Shown here: positions 27,158-35,821 of the stretch, piece after piece
Layout of the letters: every line of letters starts with the position of its first letter
Position numbering within the stretch: the first letter of the stretch is position 1
Assembly (NCBI RefSeq): GCF_017696275.1
Contig: NZ_JAAORF010000001.1
Location: forward strand, 62,001-126,000
Direction of reading: 5' to 3'
DNA: 64,000 nt
DNA from: Prochlorococcus marinus XMU1405
GTDB taxonomy: Bacteria; Cyanobacteriota; Cyanobacteriia; PCC-6307; Cyanobiaceae
Translations under genes and position numbers: made by a program
The notes under the pieces: model-generated
The model's input: the letters and a program-made list of their open reading frames with translations, nothing else
The model's database searches: none
What the model was told of the DNA's origin: nothing

Positions 27158-28966
27158 ATGAATTTAATTGCAGTAGTTAGTAATAATTTTGATGCGTTTA
27201 TAACGGTAGTTGTTTTAATAATGTCAATAATTTTGTTTATAAGAAATACTATTGCACCTGAATTGACTGGTTTGTTATGTGTCGGAATATTTATATCTAC
27301 TGGGGTTCTTTCTCCTGAAAAAGCTTTAGCTGGATTTGGTAGCCCTTCTTTAATTACCCTTATGGGTTTATTTGCAGTTTCTTCAGCATTATTTAAAAGT
27401 GGTGCCTTAGACAGAGTAAGAGAATTGATTTCTTCTGAAAGTATTCGAACTCCAAGGAAATTAATTTCTTTAATAGCTTTTTTGATTGCTCCAATATCTG
27501 GAATTGTACCTAATACTCCAGTGGTAGCATCTTTGTTACCTTTAATTGAAAGTTGGTGCGCGCGAAGAAATATATCACCATCAAAAGTTTTATTACCTCT
27601 TTCTTTCGCTACTTTACTCGGGGGAACTCTGACATTATTAGGTAGTTCAGTAAATCTTCTCGTAAGTGATATTAGTCAACAATTAGGTTATGGAGGTTTG
27701 GAATTATTTAGTTTGACTTCAATAGGAATTCCTGTATGGCTTATAGGTACAACCTATATGATTCTCGTTTCTGACATGCTTTTGCCAGATAGAGGGAGAG
27801 ATAAGGAGTTTATTAAAAATGGTGATATGAATATATATTTTACCGAAGTTACTATTCCCTCTACTTCAGAATTAGTTGGACAATCTGTCAGAAATAGTAG
27901 ATTGCAAAGACGATTTGACGTTGATGTTCTGGAATTACAACGAAATGGAAAAGTTATTCTTCCTCCATTGGCTGATAGAAAGATTGAACCGGATGATAGA
28001 TTAATAATCCGCGTTACAAGGGCAGACTTATTTAGGCTGCAGCAGGAACATACTATTCTATTAGGAGAAAACAAAACATCTTTCAATGGGACTAATGTTT
28101 TCTCAGATGATGAAGGTACTAAGACCTTTGAAGCCTTGTTACCAGCTGGTTCAACGTTAGCTGGTGCAAGTTTGAGAGAATTAAGATTTAGGCAGCGTCA
28201 TAATGCAACAGTTTTAGCATTAAGAAGAGGTCAACAAACTGTTCAGGAGAGATTAGGACAAGCTGTTTTAAGGGCTGGAGATGTTTTATTATTGCAAGCA
28301 CCGCTAGATTCAATAAGAGGTTTACAAGCTAGTAATGATTTGCTTATTTTAGATCAATTCGAGGATGACTTGCCTTTTTTGATAAAAAAACCTATATCGA
28401 TTGCAATTGCAATAGGAATGGTGGTTTTGCCTTCCGTTTCTAATATTCCATTAGTAGGTTCAGTTCTTTTGGCAGTGATTGCAATGGTTGCTTGTGGATG
28501 TTTAAGACCTGCAGAGATACAAAAATCAATTAGGTTAGACGTGATTTTATTGCTGGGATCCTTATCGTGTTTTAGTGTAGCTATGCAGATAACTGGATTA
28601 GCAGATGTAATTGCAGTTAATTTAAACTTTGCCCTTAACGGAATGCCTCTTTATTTTGCACTAGTTGTAATTTTTGTATCTACAGTTATTCTTACGCAAT
28701 TTATAAGTAATGCTGCTTCGGTTGCTTTGATTTTGCCTGTTGCTATTGAATTCTCAAATGTTTTAGAAATTTCACCAAGAGCTTTAATAATGCTTGTTTT
28801 ATTCGGTGCAAGTCAATCTTTCTTGACTCCAATGGGTTATCAAACAAATTTAATGGTTTATGGTCCTGGAAGATATAGATTTTTTGATATCGCAAAATAT
28901 GGAGCTGGATTAACACTTATAATGTCATTTACTGTGCCAGCATTGATAATTTTAAATTACGGGTAA
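27158..28966 (+). CDS. DASS/SLC13-type permease with two RCK_C (TrkA-C) domains
   Basis: The 602-residue membrane protein has about ten helices split into two halves. The break, about residues 228-390, holds two RCK_C domains, beginning near ELVGQSVRNSRLQRRFD and near STLAGASLRELRFRQ. The second membrane half ends with the characteristic SQSFLTPMGYQTNLMVYGPG. The family includes Na+/sulfate and dicarboxylate symporters; cyanobacterial members are linked to sulfate uptake or sulfur and acclimation responses. Being four bases upstream of ktrB suggests co-transcription. The substrate is inferred only. Confidence 0.9.
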   Translation: MNLIAVVSNNFDAFITVVVLIMSIILFIRNTIAPELTGLLCVGIFISTGVLSPEKALAGFGSPSLITLMGLFAVSSALFKSGALDRVRELISSESIRTPRKLISLIAFLIAPISGIVPNTPVVASLLPLIESWCARRNISPSKVLLPLSFATLLGGTLTLLGSSVNLLVSDISQQLGYGGLELFSLTSIGIPVWLIGTTYMILVSDMLLPDRGRDKEFIKNGDMNIYFTEVTIPSTSELVGQSVRNSRLQRRFDVDVLELQRNGKVILPPLADRKIEPDDRLIIRVTRADLFRLQQEHTILLGENKTSFNGTNVFSDDEGTKTFEALLPAGSTLAGASLRELRFRQRHNATVLALRRGQQTVQERLGQAVLRAGDVLLLQAPLDSIRGLQASNDLLILDQFEDDLPFLIKKPISIAIAIGMVVLPSVSNIPLVGSVLLAVIAMVACGCLRPAEIQKSIRLDVILLLGSLSCFSVAMQITGLADVIAVNLNFALNGMPLYFALVVIFVSTVILTQFISNAASVALILPVAIEFSNVLEISPRALIMLVLFGASQSFLTPMGYQTNLMVYGPGRYRFFDIAKYGAGLTLIMSFTVPALIILNYG

Positions 28967-28970
28967 TATC

Positions 28971-30374
28971 GTGAAATTCACAAGTAAGGTTTATAAGTTA
29001 AAAGATGCTTACAAAAAGCTATCTGTACCTCAATTTACTATTGTTACAGGCTTGTTTATTATTTGCCTTGGAACTTTAATTTTGAGCTCTCCATTATGTT
29101 CATCTTCAAAGGTTGGTTTGTGGGAAGCATTTTTTACATCTACTTCTGCAATAACCGTTACTGGCTTAACCATAATAGATATTGGTGTTGATTTAAATTT
29201 CTTTGGCCAAGTTTTCTTAGCTTTTATGCTTTTATCAGGTGGTCTAGGATTAATGGCCATTACAACATTTTTACAAGGGTTTGTTGTAAAGGGGACAAAG
29301 CTAAGAACTAGATTAGACAAAGGAAAGACTTTAGATGAATTTGGAGTTGGAGGAATTGGTCGAACTTTTCAAAGCATTGCCATTACTGCGATTATTATCA
29401 TATCCTTGGGCGCAATTGTCTTATATTCTTTTGGATTTGTAGATATTCAAAATAATTGGGAAAGACTATGGTCCTCGATTTTTCACAGCATTTCTGCATA
29501 TAACAATGCAGGATTTTCGTTAATGTCAAATAGTCTGCAAGACTATAGAACAAATTATTTGGTGAATAGTGTTTTTGTTTTTCTCATTGTTATGGGTGGA
29601 TTGGGCTGGCGGGTTATTGATGATATTTGGAGTAATAAAAAAAATCTTTCTTATAAGAAATTAAGTCTTCATTCCAGACTAGTTATTAGGACAACTTTAT
29701 CTCTAATATTGTTCGGATCATTAGGGTTCTTTATCACTGAATCTTTACTAAATAGTCAATTTTTTAATGATTTAAATTTGTTTGAACGGTTAATATCATC
29801 TATCTTCGAAACAGTTAGTGCGAGAACTGCAGGCTTTACAAATTTTCCGATTTCTTTGAACTCTATCTCAGATACGGGCCTCTTATTATTAATGACGCTT
29901 ATGTTTATTGGAGCAAGTACAGGAGGTACTGGTGGAGGCATAAAAACAACTACATTTATTGCTTTAATGGCTGCAACTAGATCAACTTTAAGAGGTCAGA
30001 AAGATGTAATTATTAGTAATAGATTAATTTCAGATAAAGTTATTTTAAAGGCAGTTGGAATTACAGTTGGATCTTTGCTTTTTGTTCTTTTAATGGCAAT
30101 GTTGCTTAGTACAACTAATACTTTTGTTAAAAAAGAATCATTCACATTCCTAGAAATTCTGTTCACTTGCGTATCTGCATTTGCAACAGTTGGTTTTGAT
30201 ATTGGTTTAACCGCAAAATTAAATCATTTTGGTCAATTTATTCTTATTGTGGGTATGTTTGTGGGCAGACTTGGGATCCTTTTGCTTTTAAGTGCACTTT
30301 GGCAGGCTCTTTATAAGAGTAGAATAGATAGACAAAAGAGAATTGGCTATCCTAGGGCTGATCTATATGTTTAG
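28971..30374 (+). CDS. ktrB: Potassium transporter membrane subunit KtrB/TrkH-like
   Basis: The 467-residue integral membrane protein has the four-repeat TrkH/KtrB channel-like fold. Selectivity-filter-like turns are visible in STSAITVTGLT, SAYNNAGFSL, ARTAGFTNF and SAFATVGFD. The P-loop glycines are intact. It conducts K+ (often Na+-coupled) and is gated by the KtrA ring encoded next door. The start is GTG at 28971, four bases after the upstream permease stop. Confidence 0.94.
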   Translation: MKFTSKVYKLKDAYKKLSVPQFTIVTGLFIICLGTLILSSPLCSSSKVGLWEAFFTSTSAITVTGLTIIDIGVDLNFFGQVFLAFMLLSGGLGLMAITTFLQGFVVKGTKLRTRLDKGKTLDEFGVGGIGRTFQSIAITAIIIISLGAIVLYSFGFVDIQNNWERLWSSIFHSISAYNNAGFSLMSNSLQDYRTNYLVNSVFVFLIVMGGLGWRVIDDIWSNKKNLSYKKLSLHSRLVIRTTLSLILFGSLGFFITESLLNSQFFNDLNLFERLISSIFETVSARTAGFTNFPISLNSISDTGLLLLMTLMFIGASTGGTGGGIKTTTFIALMAATRSTLRGQKDVIISNRLISDKVILKAVGITVGSLLFVLLMAMLLSTTNTFVKKESFTFLEILFTCVSAFATVGFDIGLTAKLNHFGQFILIVGMFVGRLGILLLLSALWQALYKSRIDRQKRIGYPRADLYV

Positions 30375-30392
30375 AATTGACTGAGTTTTATT

Positions 30393-31097
30393 ATGGCTGA
30401 TTGGTGGCAGTGGTCTCAAAAGAGAGAAAATGAAGCACCTACTTTTGCAATTGTCGGCGTTGGAAGATTTGGAACCGCAGTTTGCAGAGAACTTATTAGT
30501 AATGGTGCTGATGTTTTGGCTGCAGATTACTCGGAAAAAGCTATTGATGATTTAAGGCAATTAGAACCTTCGATAGAAGCGAGAGTTGTAGATTGTACTG
30601 ATGAAGAGTCTATGAAGGAATCGGGAATTCTTGAAATGAATACTGTTGTAGTGGGTATTAGTGAACCTATTGAAGCAAGTATAACTACAACTCTTATTGC
30701 TAAGGATAGTGAAGGTAGCAAAGTGAAAAGAGTAATAGCGAGAGCTACCAGTGATTTGCACGAAAAAATGTTAAAAAGAGTAGGTGCAGATAAAGTTGTT
30801 TTCCCATCTAGGATGCAAGGAGAAAGGTTAGGTTTAGAACTAGTAAGACCTAACCTAATTGAAAGATTGGAACTAGATAATCAAACTGGTATAGATGAAA
30901 TAACTGTTCCAGAAGAATTTATTGGAAGATCTTTAAGAGATTTAAATTTAAGGAAAAATTATTTAGTAAATGTTCTTGCTGCAGGACCTGCTGAAGAGTT
31001 AACAGTTAATCCTCCAGCAAAATATATTTTGGAAAGAGGAAATATTTTGGTAGTCATGGGTAAAACTGTAGATTTACAGAAATTGCCTCAAAATTAA
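30393..31097 (+). CDS. ktrA: Potassium uptake regulatory subunit KtrA (RCK)
   Basis: A 234-residue cytoplasmic regulator with an N-terminal RCK_N Rossmann domain (AIVGVGRFGTAVCREL, residues 19-34) and a C-terminal RCK_C domain (IDEITVPEEFIGRSLRDL). It binds nucleotide and gates KtrB. The order ktrB-ktrA with an 18-base gap is operon-like. It converges with the RHH-like gene six bases downstream. Confidence 0.95.
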   Translation: MADWWQWSQKRENEAPTFAIVGVGRFGTAVCRELISNGADVLAADYSEKAIDDLRQLEPSIEARVVDCTDEESMKESGILEMNTVVVGISEPIEASITTTLIAKDSEGSKVKRVIARATSDLHEKMLKRVGADKVVFPSRMQGERLGLELVRPNLIERLELDNQTGIDEITVPEEFIGRSLRDLNLRKNYLVNVLAAGPAEELTVNPPAKYILERGNILVVMGKTVDLQKLPQN

Positions 31098-31103
31098 TTA
31101 TTT

Positions 31104-31406
31104 TTAATCAGAACTTTTATAGTATCTAATCCTTTGAGGAGCTCTTTTTAATCTTCTGACGCTTTGCTTTTCAAGTTCATCTCTAAATTTATCAGTATTT
31201 AAATTATTTTCTGAAACAGGTGATTTATTTTCTTTTTCGAAATAATTTTTTATACCCTCTTGTATTAAGACTTTTGCCATATTACTTACTGTCCTAGATT
31301 CATTATCGGCCAAAATAGTTAATTGCTCACATATTAATTCAGGAAGAACTACTTGAATTCTGGGAGATTTAGGCTTCCCATTAGTTGAGTTTTGGCGGGT
31401 AGCCAT
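31104..31406 (-). CDS. Ribbon-helix-helix-like DNA-binding protein (probable)
   Basis: The 100-residue protein has a basic N-terminus, the beta-strand-like segment RIQVVLPELICEQL and the helix segment SRTVSNMAKVLIQEGIKNYF. This pattern recalls CopG/Arc-type ribbon-helix-helix repressors, though I cannot confirm it by search. The C-terminal third is charged and ends in RRLKRAPQRIRYY. It is divergent from 31524, and between them lies a TATACACA...TGTGTATA inverted repeat that could be its operator. Confidence 0.7.
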   Translation of the reverse strand: MATRQNSTNGKPKSPRIQVVLPELICEQLTILADNESRTVSNMAKVLIQEGIKNYFEKENKSPVSENNLNTDKFRDELEKQSVRRLKRAPQRIRYYKSSD

Positions 31407-31436
31407 GAGTCAAAGTTGATAACTGTTACTTATTAG

Positions 31437-31473
31437 TATACACAGTTAGTCAAGGATACTATCTTTGTGTATA
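31437..31473. promoter_or_regulatory. Inverted repeat TATACACA-N21-TGTGTATA, operator-like
   Basis: Perfect 8-bp arms at 31437-31444 and 31466-31473 have centres 29 bp apart, close to three helical turns. Partial ATTA-type similarity continues outward on both sides. The site sits in the 117-base divergent gap between the RHH-like gene and the unknown at 31524, where an autoregulatory operator would be expected. No binding data are available. Confidence 0.5.
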
Positions 31474-31523
31474 TTATTAGTAAGGAAATTTATGTCCGTA
31501 TCAATTAATTTTTTTATTGTCCT

Positions 31524-31862
31524 ATGAAAAATTCAAGAAAAATTGATTCTCCTAAAAGGTCTATAATTGATAAACCGAAAAAAAGATTAGTCAATTCTGA
31601 TTCTCACGATAATGAAAATAGTGACGTTTTGGTATCAGCTGTAATTAGTCCATATTTGTTAACTCATCTTCATCATATTCTTCAGCAATCTGAGTATTAT
31701 GCCCAAAAAGATGGTAGAAAATCTCACGCAGCTAACTTTGCGAAACTACGAAAAGTTTTATGTTTAGACGCAAGAAGTATGGCAGATGCCTCTGCAAAAG
31801 AGATAAAAGATGTGGATAATGATTTATCTAAAAATAAATATAATGAACAAAATGTAGCTTGA
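31524..31862 (+). CDS. Small basic protein, unknown function
   Basis: I do not recognise this 112-residue protein. It has a Lys/Arg-rich N-terminus, a central conserved-looking helical part SPYLLTHLHHILQQSEYY with several His, then KSHAANFAKLRKVLC. The last 30 residues are charged. There is no membrane segment. It has an ATG start and is divergent from the RHH-like gene across the inverted repeat. It lies 34 bases upstream of the Nif11-like gene, which may share its transcript. Confidence 0.75.
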   Translation: MKNSRKIDSPKRSIIDKPKKRLVNSDSHDNENSDVLVSAVISPYLLTHLHHILQQSEYYAQKDGRKSHAANFAKLRKVLCLDARSMADASAKEIKDVDNDLSKNKYNEQNVA

Positions 31863-31896
31863 AGTAATAATCTATTAATAAATAGATTTTAAAAAC

Positions 31897-32127
31897 ATGT
31901 CCAGTAACGCTGAAAAGCTTTATAGTTTAATAGCCAACGATTCCAAAAAGAAACAAAGTCTGTTTATGACAGCCTTAACCAATCCCAAAAAAGCCCTAGA
32001 TAAAATATGCGATATTGGCAACGAGTTAAATATTTCTGTGACCAAAGAAGAGGTTATTGAATATTTGAGTACTATTGATGATGAGGCAACTAAAATGTGG
32101 TTGATCAAGGCTCGAGGAGGTCTTTAG
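31897..32127 (+). CDS. Nif11-like leader-type peptide without a core
   Basis: The 76-residue protein resembles Nif11-type leader peptides of picocyanobacteria. It has a helix-rich segment, LFMTALTNPKKALDKICDIG, followed by NISVTKEEVIEYLS, and ends with KARGGL. In lanthipeptide precursors of this class a GG motif precedes a core peptide. Here the frame stops one residue after the GG, so no core is encoded. It may be a stand-alone Nif11 protein or a degenerate leader. The similarity is modest and by eye. Confidence 0.6.
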   Translation: MSSNAEKLYSLIANDSKKKQSLFMTALTNPKKALDKICDIGNELNISVTKEEVIEYLSTIDDEATKMWLIKARGGL

Positions 32128-32281
32128 GAAAAGGTTTCGAATAATTATTATTTGGATTAGTAATAGGTTTTATTCTTTTGTTGTACCCACCTCCACCAGC
32201 CAAAGTCCAAAAAAACCAATAACTCGGAATTGCAAGAGCTGCAGCTATGAAAATCACTACAATTTGTTCTATTCTTTTCAT
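32105..32281 (-). CDS. Small single-helix membrane peptide
   Basis: An ATG at 32281 opens a 58-residue frame, MKRIEQIVVIFIAAALA onward. It has one strong membrane helix (residues 6-28), then a Trp/Phe segment, a GGGGY turn and a hydrophilic Asn/Lys-rich tail. Its 3' end overlaps the Nif11-like gene by 23 bases on the opposite strand. The hydrophobic pattern is better than expected by chance, but the call rests on composition alone. Confidence 0.55.
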   Translation of the reverse strand: MKRIEQIVVIFIAAALAIPSYWFFWTLAGGGGYNKRIKPITNPNNNYSKPFPKDLLEP

Positions 32282-32353
32282 GATTTAATTTTATTCCACA
32301 AAATATTTTTTAGTAAATAAGCCACAGATTTTGTAAATTCTATTTTTAATACA

Positions 32354-33979
32354 GTGATTAGATTTGAAGGTGTAAGCAAAATTTATTCTACAGATGTTGT
32401 TTTAAAAAATATTAGTTGGGAGATTAAGAAAGGAGAAAAAGTTGGCTTAGTTGGTTCTAATGGCGCAGGTAAATCAACCCAATTTAAGATTTTAATTGGA
32501 GACGAAGAGCAAACAAGTGGAACGATCATCAAAGAGGGAAATCCTAAAATTGCCCATTTAAAGCAAGAGTTTGATTGTAATTTGAATTTTTCAGTGAGAC
32601 AGGAATTAGAAAGTTCTTTTAAAGATATACAAATTGTTGCGATTAAACTTTTAGAAATTGAGAATAAAATGAAATCGTTGGATATAAAAAAAAATTCCGA
32701 TGAACTTGAAATATTTGTAAATCAACTCGCAAAATATCAAGCAAAATTTGAAGCTTTAGGTGGTTATAAAATGCAATCTGATGTAGAAAAAATATTACCA
32801 AAATTAGGTTTTTCTATAGAAGATGCTGATAAATTAGTTGGCAATTTCTCAGGTGGTTGGCAGATGAAAGTTGCACTTGGAAAAATAATCTTACAAAAAC
32901 CTGATTTACTTCTATTGGATGAACCAACCAATCATTTAGATTTAGAAACTATTTTTTGGCTGGAAGAATATCTATCATCGCTTAAAATTGCAGTTATAAT
33001 AATCAGCCATGATAGATATTTCTTAGATAAATTATGTAAAAAAATAATTTTTGTAGATAGAGGAATATCTGAAACATATAATGGGAACTATTCTTTTTTT
33101 GTCGAACAGAAATCTTTGAATGAAGAATCACAAAATAAGGCATATCAATTACAACAAAAAGAAATTGAGTTACAGAAGAGGTATATAGATAGATTTAGAG
33201 CTAGTGCAACTAGAAGTTCTCAAGCAAAGAGTAGAGAAAAACAATTAAAAAAGATTTCTAAAATTGAGGCTCCCATAGCAAAATCAAAAAGTCCTGTTTT
33301 TAATTTTCCAGATTGCCCTCGCTCAGGAAAATTAGTTCTAAATATCAAAAATTTATCTCATAGTTTCCAGGATAAAATTCTTTTTTTAGATATTAATTTA
33401 AAGATTTCTTCTGGGGAGAAAATAGCAATATTAGGACCTAATGGCTGTGGCAAATCTACATTGCTTAAAATTATTATGAAAAAAATATCTCCTGAAATTG
33501 GAGAAATTAATCTTGGTAAACATAATATAATTACTAGCTATTATGAACAGAATCAGGCTGAAGCACTTTCACTTGACCAAAGGGTTATTGATTTAATATG
33601 TAATAAGTCTCCAGAATGGTCCCAAAAAAAAGTTAGAACATTTTTAGGGGGTTTTGGCTTTCAAAATGAAACTGTTTTTAAATATATTAAACAACTCAGT
33701 GGGGGAGAAAAAGCAAGATTAGCATTGGCGCTCATGATTATTAATCCTAGTAATTTCCTTCTTTTGGACGAACCAACTAATCATTTGGATCTGCAATCTA
33801 AGGAAAACTTAGAATTAGCAATTAAAAATTATAAAGGTTCATTATTAATCATTTCTCATGATCGGTATTTTATTTCAAAGGTTGCAAATAGAATTATTGA
33901 AATTAAAGATTCAAAGTTATTTTCATATGATGGTAATTACGAATATTTTTTAGAAAAAACTCAAAGCCAAAAAATTTGA
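32354..33979 (+). CDS. ABC-F family ATPase
   Basis: A 541-residue soluble protein with two ABC ATPase domains and no membrane segment. Walker A sequences are GSNGAGKST (about residues 34-42) and GPNGCGKST. Signatures are NFSGGWQMKVALG and QLSGGEKARLALA. Walker B is LLLLDEPTNHLDL in the first domain and FLLLDEPTNHLDL in the second. The Arg/Lys-rich linker between them contains RSSQAKSREKQLKK. ABC-F proteins act on the ribosome; the subtype (EttA, Uup, YheS) cannot be fixed by eye. The start is GTG at 32354. Confidence 0.95.
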   Translation: MIRFEGVSKIYSTDVVLKNISWEIKKGEKVGLVGSNGAGKSTQFKILIGDEEQTSGTIIKEGNPKIAHLKQEFDCNLNFSVRQELESSFKDIQIVAIKLLEIENKMKSLDIKKNSDELEIFVNQLAKYQAKFEALGGYKMQSDVEKILPKLGFSIEDADKLVGNFSGGWQMKVALGKIILQKPDLLLLDEPTNHLDLETIFWLEEYLSSLKIAVIIISHDRYFLDKLCKKIIFVDRGISETYNGNYSFFVEQKSLNEESQNKAYQLQQKEIELQKRYIDRFRASATRSSQAKSREKQLKKISKIEAPIAKSKSPVFNFPDCPRSGKLVLNIKNLSHSFQDKILFLDINLKISSGEKIAILGPNGCGKSTLLKIIMKKISPEIGEINLGKHNIITSYYEQNQAEALSLDQRVIDLICNKSPEWSQKKVRTFLGGFGFQNETVFKYIKQLSGGEKARLALALMIINPSNFLLLDEPTNHLDLQSKENLELAIKNYKGSLLIISHDRYFISKVANRIIEIKDSKLFSYDGNYEYFLEKTQSQKI

Positions 33980-34090
33980 TTACTTTTAATGAAATTTACA
34001 ATTGGCTAAGTAAGATCACTCATTTATCTTTACATTGTTTACTATCCTTGCTTAATCTTAAAAATACAAAAGTAAGTTTTAATAATTTAA

Positions 34091-34234
34091 ATGAAAAATT
34101 ATGATTTCCAGGAAAAACATTTTCAAACTTCTGATCCTATTGAAAGTTATTTTGAATGTATTACTTCCTGCGATATAAGGGATGGTCGATGTATTTCTAG
34201 ATGTGTGGAAATACTTAAACGGAATGACAATTAA
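34091..34234 (+). CDS. Twin-CX3C small protein
   Basis: A 47-residue frame from ATG 34091 contains four cysteines at 23, 27, 34 and 38 in the spacing CxxxC-x6-CxxxC (ECITSCD... GRCISRC). This arrangement is the twin-CX3C pattern used for metal binding or a helical-hairpin disulfide. The rest is hydrophilic, with no signal peptide. It ends five bases before the convergent HtrA stop. The pattern makes a real gene likely, but function is unknown. Confidence 0.65.
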   Translation: MKNYDFQEKHFQTSDPIESYFECITSCDIRDGRCISRCVEILKRNDN

Positions 34235-34239
34235 ATTTT

Positions 34240-35361
34240 TTAGTTATTTTGTAGATTAGTAATATCAGTTGGTAATACTTTTAAGTTAACAAATTTATTT
34301 TTACGCTTCAATAATATATTTACTTGTTTTTTGATACCATTTTTACTAATTTGTTCTATTACGTCTGATGCGGATTCAATATCTTTATTGCCTATTTTAA
34401 TTAAAATATCATCTACCTTGATTCCACTTTTTTCAGCGGGACTATTTGGTACTACATATCCAACTTTTACGACATTATTTATTCTCTCAGAAATACTTTC
34501 TTCTATTAGGCTAATTCCAATCATAGGATGTATTACTTTTCCATTGTTTAAAAGTTGATAGGCAATTTCCTTAGCTTTATTAATTGGGATTGCGAAACTC
34601 AAACCCGCTCCTGGACCTGATCTTATCAACGTATTAATACCAATAACTTCTCCATCTCTATTCAACAGTGGACCTCCAGAATTGCCAGGATTAATAGCAG
34701 CGTCTGTTTGTATCAGTTCAAGTTTTTTATCATATATTCCTAATTGAGTTACGTTTCTATTTAAATTACTAATAATACCAAGAGTAACTGTGTTTTCCAG
34801 TCCGAATGGATTTCCAACTGCTATAGCCCAATCACCAACTTTAATCTTTGCAGAATCGCCCAATTTTGCTTTTGGCCAAGGCCCTTTCCCTTCAATCTTT
34901 AGCACAGCTAAATCAGTAAAAGAGTCTTGACCAATCAGTTTAGCGTTTAATTTTTTGCCATTGGTTAAACCAACAATTACCTTATCTGATCTATTCACTA
35001 CATGAGCATTGGTCATTACAAGTCCATCTGCAAATATGAATCCACTTCCTTGGTTTTGCTCTATCCTCGGTCGATTTTCATTAGGCAAATCTAATCCAAA
35101 AAATCTTTCAAAATATGGGTCTATAAATAGTTGAGAATTTCTTGGAAAATTTCTTTTTTTAACATATCTTTGAGTATCAATTGTCACCACAGCTGAACCG
35201 GTTCTTTCTACAGCTTTGGTTATAAAAGATTTGTTTGAAAATAAACTATCTTCATTAATTTTTGGTTTGCTTAATGGTTGGGATATAACTTTTGCAGGAT
35301 ATGTAATGCCTACTGGAATTAATGAAACGATTAGTAATAGCTTTTGGATGTATCTTTTCAA
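34240..35361 (-). CDS. HtrA/Deg-type serine protease
   Basis: The 373-residue protein has an N-terminal hydrophobic export signal (residues 5-20) and a trypsin-like domain. The catalytic triad is His120 in TNAHVV, Asp150 in TDLAVLK and Ser228 in GNSGGPLL. One PDZ domain follows, about residues 275-360, near VPNSPAEKSGIKVDDILIKI. It should act in the periplasm or thylakoid lumen in protein quality control, as HhoA/HhoB/HtrA do in cyanobacteria. The exact paralogue is not determined. Confidence 0.95.
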   Translation of the reverse strand: MKRYIQKLLLIVSLIPVGITYPAKVISQPLSKPKINEDSLFSNKSFITKAVERTGSAVVTIDTQRYVKKRNFPRNSQLFIDPYFERFFGLDLPNENRPRIEQNQGSGFIFADGLVMTNAHVVNRSDKVIVGLTNGKKLNAKLIGQDSFTDLAVLKIEGKGPWPKAKLGDSAKIKVGDWAIAVGNPFGLENTVTLGIISNLNRNVTQLGIYDKKLELIQTDAAINPGNSGGPLLNRDGEVIGINTLIRSGPGAGLSFAIPINKAKEIAYQLLNNGKVIHPMIGISLIEESISERINNVVKVGYVVPNSPAEKSGIKVDDILIKIGNKDIESASDVIEQISKNGIKKQVNILLKRKNKFVNLKVLPTDITNLQNN

Positions 35362-35533
35362 TTTTATTTTCTTATGTTTTCCGAGAGATTAAGTCCATCA
35401 GAATATTATAATTTAAATATAACTAGTAATTGAATTAATTGAATCTAGAGAATAATTTAGTGACTTAAAATAGCTAAATTTCTTTTTTTCGGGCTATGAT
35501 GTTAAACATATAACCAACAAATTTATAAGTTCA

Positions 35534-35797
35534 ATGACTATCCTATTTCCGATTATATATTCTGCGGCCTTAACTTATTTAGTGTGGAAAGCTTTTAAAG
35601 TAATGTCTAATGGCTGGGGCATATCAGATAATAAAAATAAACGTTTCAGTACTTCCAGTTTTCAACAAAAAAAGTACACAATACATCCAGAACTCTTAGA
35701 TAAATCAGGTAATATAACAGAAGAAGAGTTATTAACAGTAAGGTTTTCGAATGATAATGACTCTACATTAGAAGAAAAAGGTTCAACAACTGATTAA
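35534..35797 (+). CDS. DUF2973 family small membrane protein
   Basis: The 87-residue protein has one N-terminal membrane segment (residues 3-21). It then has the family ending YTIHPELLDKSGNITEEELL, which matches the HPELLD-x-G-N motif of DUF2973 cyanobacterial proteins. The tail is acidic and polar. Function is unknown; the family is restricted to cyanobacteria and plastids. It lies 24 bases upstream of the next gene on the same strand. Confidence 0.85.
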   Translation: MTILFPIIYSAALTYLVWKAFKVMSNGWGISDNKNKRFSTSSFQQKKYTIHPELLDKSGNITEEELLTVRFSNDNDSTLEEKGSTTD

Positions 35798-35821
35798 TCA
35801 AAATACATCTAGGAAAAAAAA

